In this document: positions 4,626 through 6,601 of the stretch, piece by piece | Layout: each line of letters begins with the position of its first letter | How positions within the stretch are numbered: position 1 is the first letter of the stretch | Assembly: GCA_905236405.1 (NCBI GenBank) | Contig: CAJOQB010000089.1 | Location: 1 to 6,601, forward strand | Direction of reading: 5' to 3' | Source: an uncultured Bacteroidales bacterium | Lineage (GTDB): Bacteria > Bacteroidota > Bacteroidia > Bacteroidales > P3 | DNA length: 6,601 bases | Translations under genes and position numbers: made by a program | Notes under the pieces: model-generated | The model's input: the letters and a program-made list of their open reading frames with translations, nothing else | Told to the model about the DNA's origin: nothing | Databases searched by the model: none

Positions 4626-6601
4626 TTACCGTCTCACGACAAGTTTCTTCACCACTGTGTTGTCGGAGGTTTGGATGCGCACCATGTAGGTGCCGGCAGC
4701 GAGTCCCTTGATGTCGACACTTTTCTCGCAGTCGGTGGAGCAGTCGATGTTCTCTCTCATTATCTCGCTGCCTTTCATGTCGAGCACCGTGATGCACACC
4801 ATGCCGTCAACCCCTGTGACGGAAACGGTCATCATGTCCTTGGCGGGGTTTGGGAATATCCTGCAGCGTGGTGCCGCCACATCGTTGATGCCTTCGTTAT
4901 GTATAAATATGGCAGTCAGTATGGTGTCGCCTGTCACAAGCAGATTTCTTGGGTTGTTGGTGTCGCCGTCGTTCCACTCAATGAAATGGTAGTCCGTGTT
5001 GGGTGTAGCCGTCAGTGTGGCAACGTCGCCATAGTAGAACATGCCGCCGCCTGTCACCGATCCGTGGGCAGGGTTGTCGGCGGTCACGGTGACCCTGTAT
5101 CTGTGGGCGGCAAACAAGGCAGTGACAGCCAACGAGGTGTCGCCAGGACCGCAAATGGAACGGATATAGGCTGTGTAGTTTCTATTGGGGGTGAGACCGG
5201 TGAAAGTGAAATACGGGGAGGCAACAACTACAGAGACGGTGTCCAGGGTGATTTCCCATTCGCTTTCTGAGCCGCCAGGTGTCCAGGCAAGGCTGAGCTC
5301 ATGGGCGGAGAGAGCACCGGTGACATTCCGGGGTATGGGACAGCTGTTGAAAATAAGGTGGACATTGTCAATGGCGGCAGGTGTTTGGTTGTAGACAAGG
5401 CTGTCGTTGTGCCACATGAACACCCAAATATAGTTGCCAGGAGTGGTGATGGAGAAAGTGCCGATTTGGTTCTGCCACGAAGGGTGTTGGTCAAGGCAGT
5501 GCCCCCCGTCGAGGGCGATGCCGCCGAGGGGGACAACCGAATCGTTGTCAAAGCCACTATAGTCGCCAGCCGTAAGGATGGTTTGGGCAGGGACGAGAGC
5601 GGCACGGAGGAAGTCGTTGTATATCTCGCCATTGCCCTTCCAGTCGAAGCTGTAGGCATAATCACCAGCGGTGTCGAGGTGGAAGGTGCGGGAGGCGAAG
5701 ACCGTGGAGGTGGCACCGCTGTAGTGGTGGTGGTCGTCGTCGTCGGTGATGAAGAGAGCACCTTCGGGGTTGCCGGTGGCGTTGCCCACCATCCATCGGT
5801 TGTCCTGCGTGCCGTTGATGAGCACCCATCCATTGGCATCGTTGTTGTCGAAATGGTCGCTGTAAGGTACAGCGGTGGGTATGGCTGTCAAGGTGGTGGC
5901 GACGAGGTGTTGGGCGACCACCGAGTCGAAGCAGTCGGGATAGACATAGATGTGGTAGATGGTGCCAGCGTCGAGTCCTGTCATGGTGTAGAACGAATCG
6001 GTGACGAGAATGGAGGTGGCAGCACCTGTGCCAGGGATGAAGTCGACAGTGTCATACTCGAAATACCAGAAGATGTCGGCACGGCTGGAATCGCTCCAGG
6101 CTATCGTAAGGCTGTCGAGGCCGGTGTTTACAACATGGATGTCTTCGGCAGGAGCACAAGGCATCTCATCGAGTACTATGTCGTCGATGTAGGGGCGATT
6201 CACTGGCGATTGGAATGGTGCTTTGAAGGCTATGTGGCCGTGGGGGCCTCTGTATCCCGCCATCCTCACCGTATGGTGCGAATAGTTGCCAAGAGATTCG
6301 ATTCGGACGGTATCCATAGCGACGAATGAATTGGTGTCGTTGGGGTCGCTCATCACACCTACCACGATGAATGAGTTATAGTAAAAATGGGCAGTACGCA
6401 GCCAGAAGGAGACCTGCAAGCCCCTTGCCGGATAGAGGACAGAGTCGGTGAGCGGCATGATGGCATACTGGTCGGAACACATGACGGGATAGTTTGCTGT
6501 GTGGAACCGCATCGCGTTGTGTCCGCTGTGGGCGTAGGTGGAGTCGTTGTGGACAAGGGGCGCTCCGCTGTATTCGCCACCTACGCTGGTGTTGTGCCGC
6601 A
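4626..6601 (-). CDS. T9SS cargo protein, multidomain, type A sorting domain (5' end missing)
   Basis: The frame is open to the right edge (first whole codon at 6599), giving at least 657 residues. The Met at 6512 is not the start: it lies inside a folded module, has no signal peptide, and 29 further codons precede it. Domains in order are as follows. A jelly-roll/MAM-like module spans about 6601-6153 (SGHNAMRF, LQVSFWLRT, PYIDDIVLDE). An Fn3-like domain lies at about 6152-5883. A second jelly-roll module of the choice-of-anchor J type is at about 5882-5340 (HFDNNDANGWV, then AAIDNVHLIF). A second Fn3-like domain is at about 5336-5109. An InlB B-repeat-like domain is at about 5105-4896 (GSVTGGGMFYYGDVATLTATP, then FIEWNDGDTNNPR). 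A type A T9SS sorting domain (Por secretion tail) is at about 4880-4629 (RIFPNPAKD, LDMKGSEI, LAAGTYMVRI, VVKKLVV). This tail directs outer-membrane translocation, and the tail is normally removed. No enzyme domain is visible, although one could lie in the missing N-terminal part. A role in adhesion or carbohydrate binding is inferred. Confidence 0.95.
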   Translation of the reverse strand, partial: RHNTSVGGEYSGAPLVHNDSTYAHSGHNAMRFHTANYPVMCSDQYAIMPLTDSVLYPARGLQVSFWLRTAHFYYNSFIVVGVMSDPNDTNSFVAMDTVRIESLGNYSHHTVRMAGYRGPHGHIAFKAPFQSPVNRPYIDDIVLDEMPCAPAEDIHVVNTGLDSLTIAWSDSSRADIFWYFEYDTVDFIPGTGAATSILVTDSFYTMTGLDAGTIYHIYVYPDCFDSVVAQHLVATTLTAIPTAVPYSDHFDNNDANGWVLINGTQDNRWMVGNATGNPEGALFITDDDDHHHYSGATSTVFASRTFHLDTAGDYAYSFDWKGNGEIYNDFLRAALVPAQTILTAGDYSGFDNDSVVPLGGIALDGGHCLDQHPSWQNQIGTFSITTPGNYIWVFMWHNDSLVYNQTPAAIDNVHLIFNSCPIPRNVTGALSAHELSLAWTPGGSESEWEITLDTVSVVVASPYFTFTGLTPNRNYTAYIRSICGPGDTSLAVTALFAAHRYRVTVTADNPAHGSVTGGGMFYYGDVATLTATPNTDYHFIEWNDGDTNNPRNLLVTGDTILTAIFIHNEGINDVAAPRCRIFPNPAKDMMTVSVTGVDGMVCITVLDMKGSEIMRENIDCSTDCEKSVDIKGLAAGTYMVRIQTSDNTVVKKLVVRR
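5724..5744 (-). repeat. Trinucleotide run encoding four Asp then three His
   Basis: Seven codons of the type A T9SS protein (GAC four times, then CAC three times on the coding strand) form a short microsatellite-like run. It lies in the second jelly-roll module, just before a Tyr and a Ser-Gly-Ala turn. Related modules often have a short Asp/Asn-rich loop at this point, so the run probably expands a surface loop. The Asp and His side chains could bind a metal, which is inference. Confidence 0.7.

Noticed and set aside
3727..4797. 356-codon minus-strand frame spanning the lipoprotein gene and the end of the type A T9SS gene
   Set aside because: It is a frame-shifted reading of two well-supported genes, rich in Arg, His, Pro and Gly, and has no domain or signal peptide.
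5301..6329. 342-codon plus-strand frame opposite the type A T9SS gene
   Set aside because: Its Val/Gly-rich product, including a long Val run opposite the Asp/His codons, is a shadow of the real gene on the other strand.

Overview
The window looks like chromosomal DNA from a member of the Bacteroidota, probably Bacteroidales. It encodes two large secreted proteins carrying the two kinds of type IX secretion (T9SS) C-terminal sorting domain, a Bacteroidota-type lipoprotein, and genes without clear Shine-Dalgarno sites. The species cannot be named from this sequence. No T9SS machinery gene, mobile element, CRISPR array or rRNA is present, and coding density is very high.

Layout. Plus strand, 1-2491: the 3' end of a YD-repeat-like protein, then after 5 bases a 659-residue exported protein with a TTG start, three 51-residue repeats, a PKD-like domain and a type B T9SS sorting domain. 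Minus strand, 6601-2499, read right to left: a 5'-truncated multidomain cell-surface or secreted protein (jelly-roll-like, Fn3, jelly-roll-like, Fn3, InlB-like, type A T9SS sorting domain); 93 bases later a lipoprotein of a conserved but uncharacterised Bacteroidota family; 56 bases later a tRNA-Arg(CCG); and 5 bases after the tRNA a CPBP-family intramembrane protease. The two blocks converge at 2492-2498 with only 7 bases between stop codons.

How they work together. Four of the five proteins are predicted to act at or beyond the cell envelope, two of them as T9SS cargo. The CPBP protein is an inner-membrane protease. The plus-strand pair is likely an operon. On the minus strand, the tRNA and protease genes are so close that they are probably co-transcribed. 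No shared pathway is shown by the sequence, and I see no clear sign of an entirely new system. The most unusual points are the tRNA/protease junction with a short inverted repeat in the first codons of the protease, the exact 51-residue repeat array, and the uncharacterised lipoprotein with its IDCDW and RLHQL motifs.
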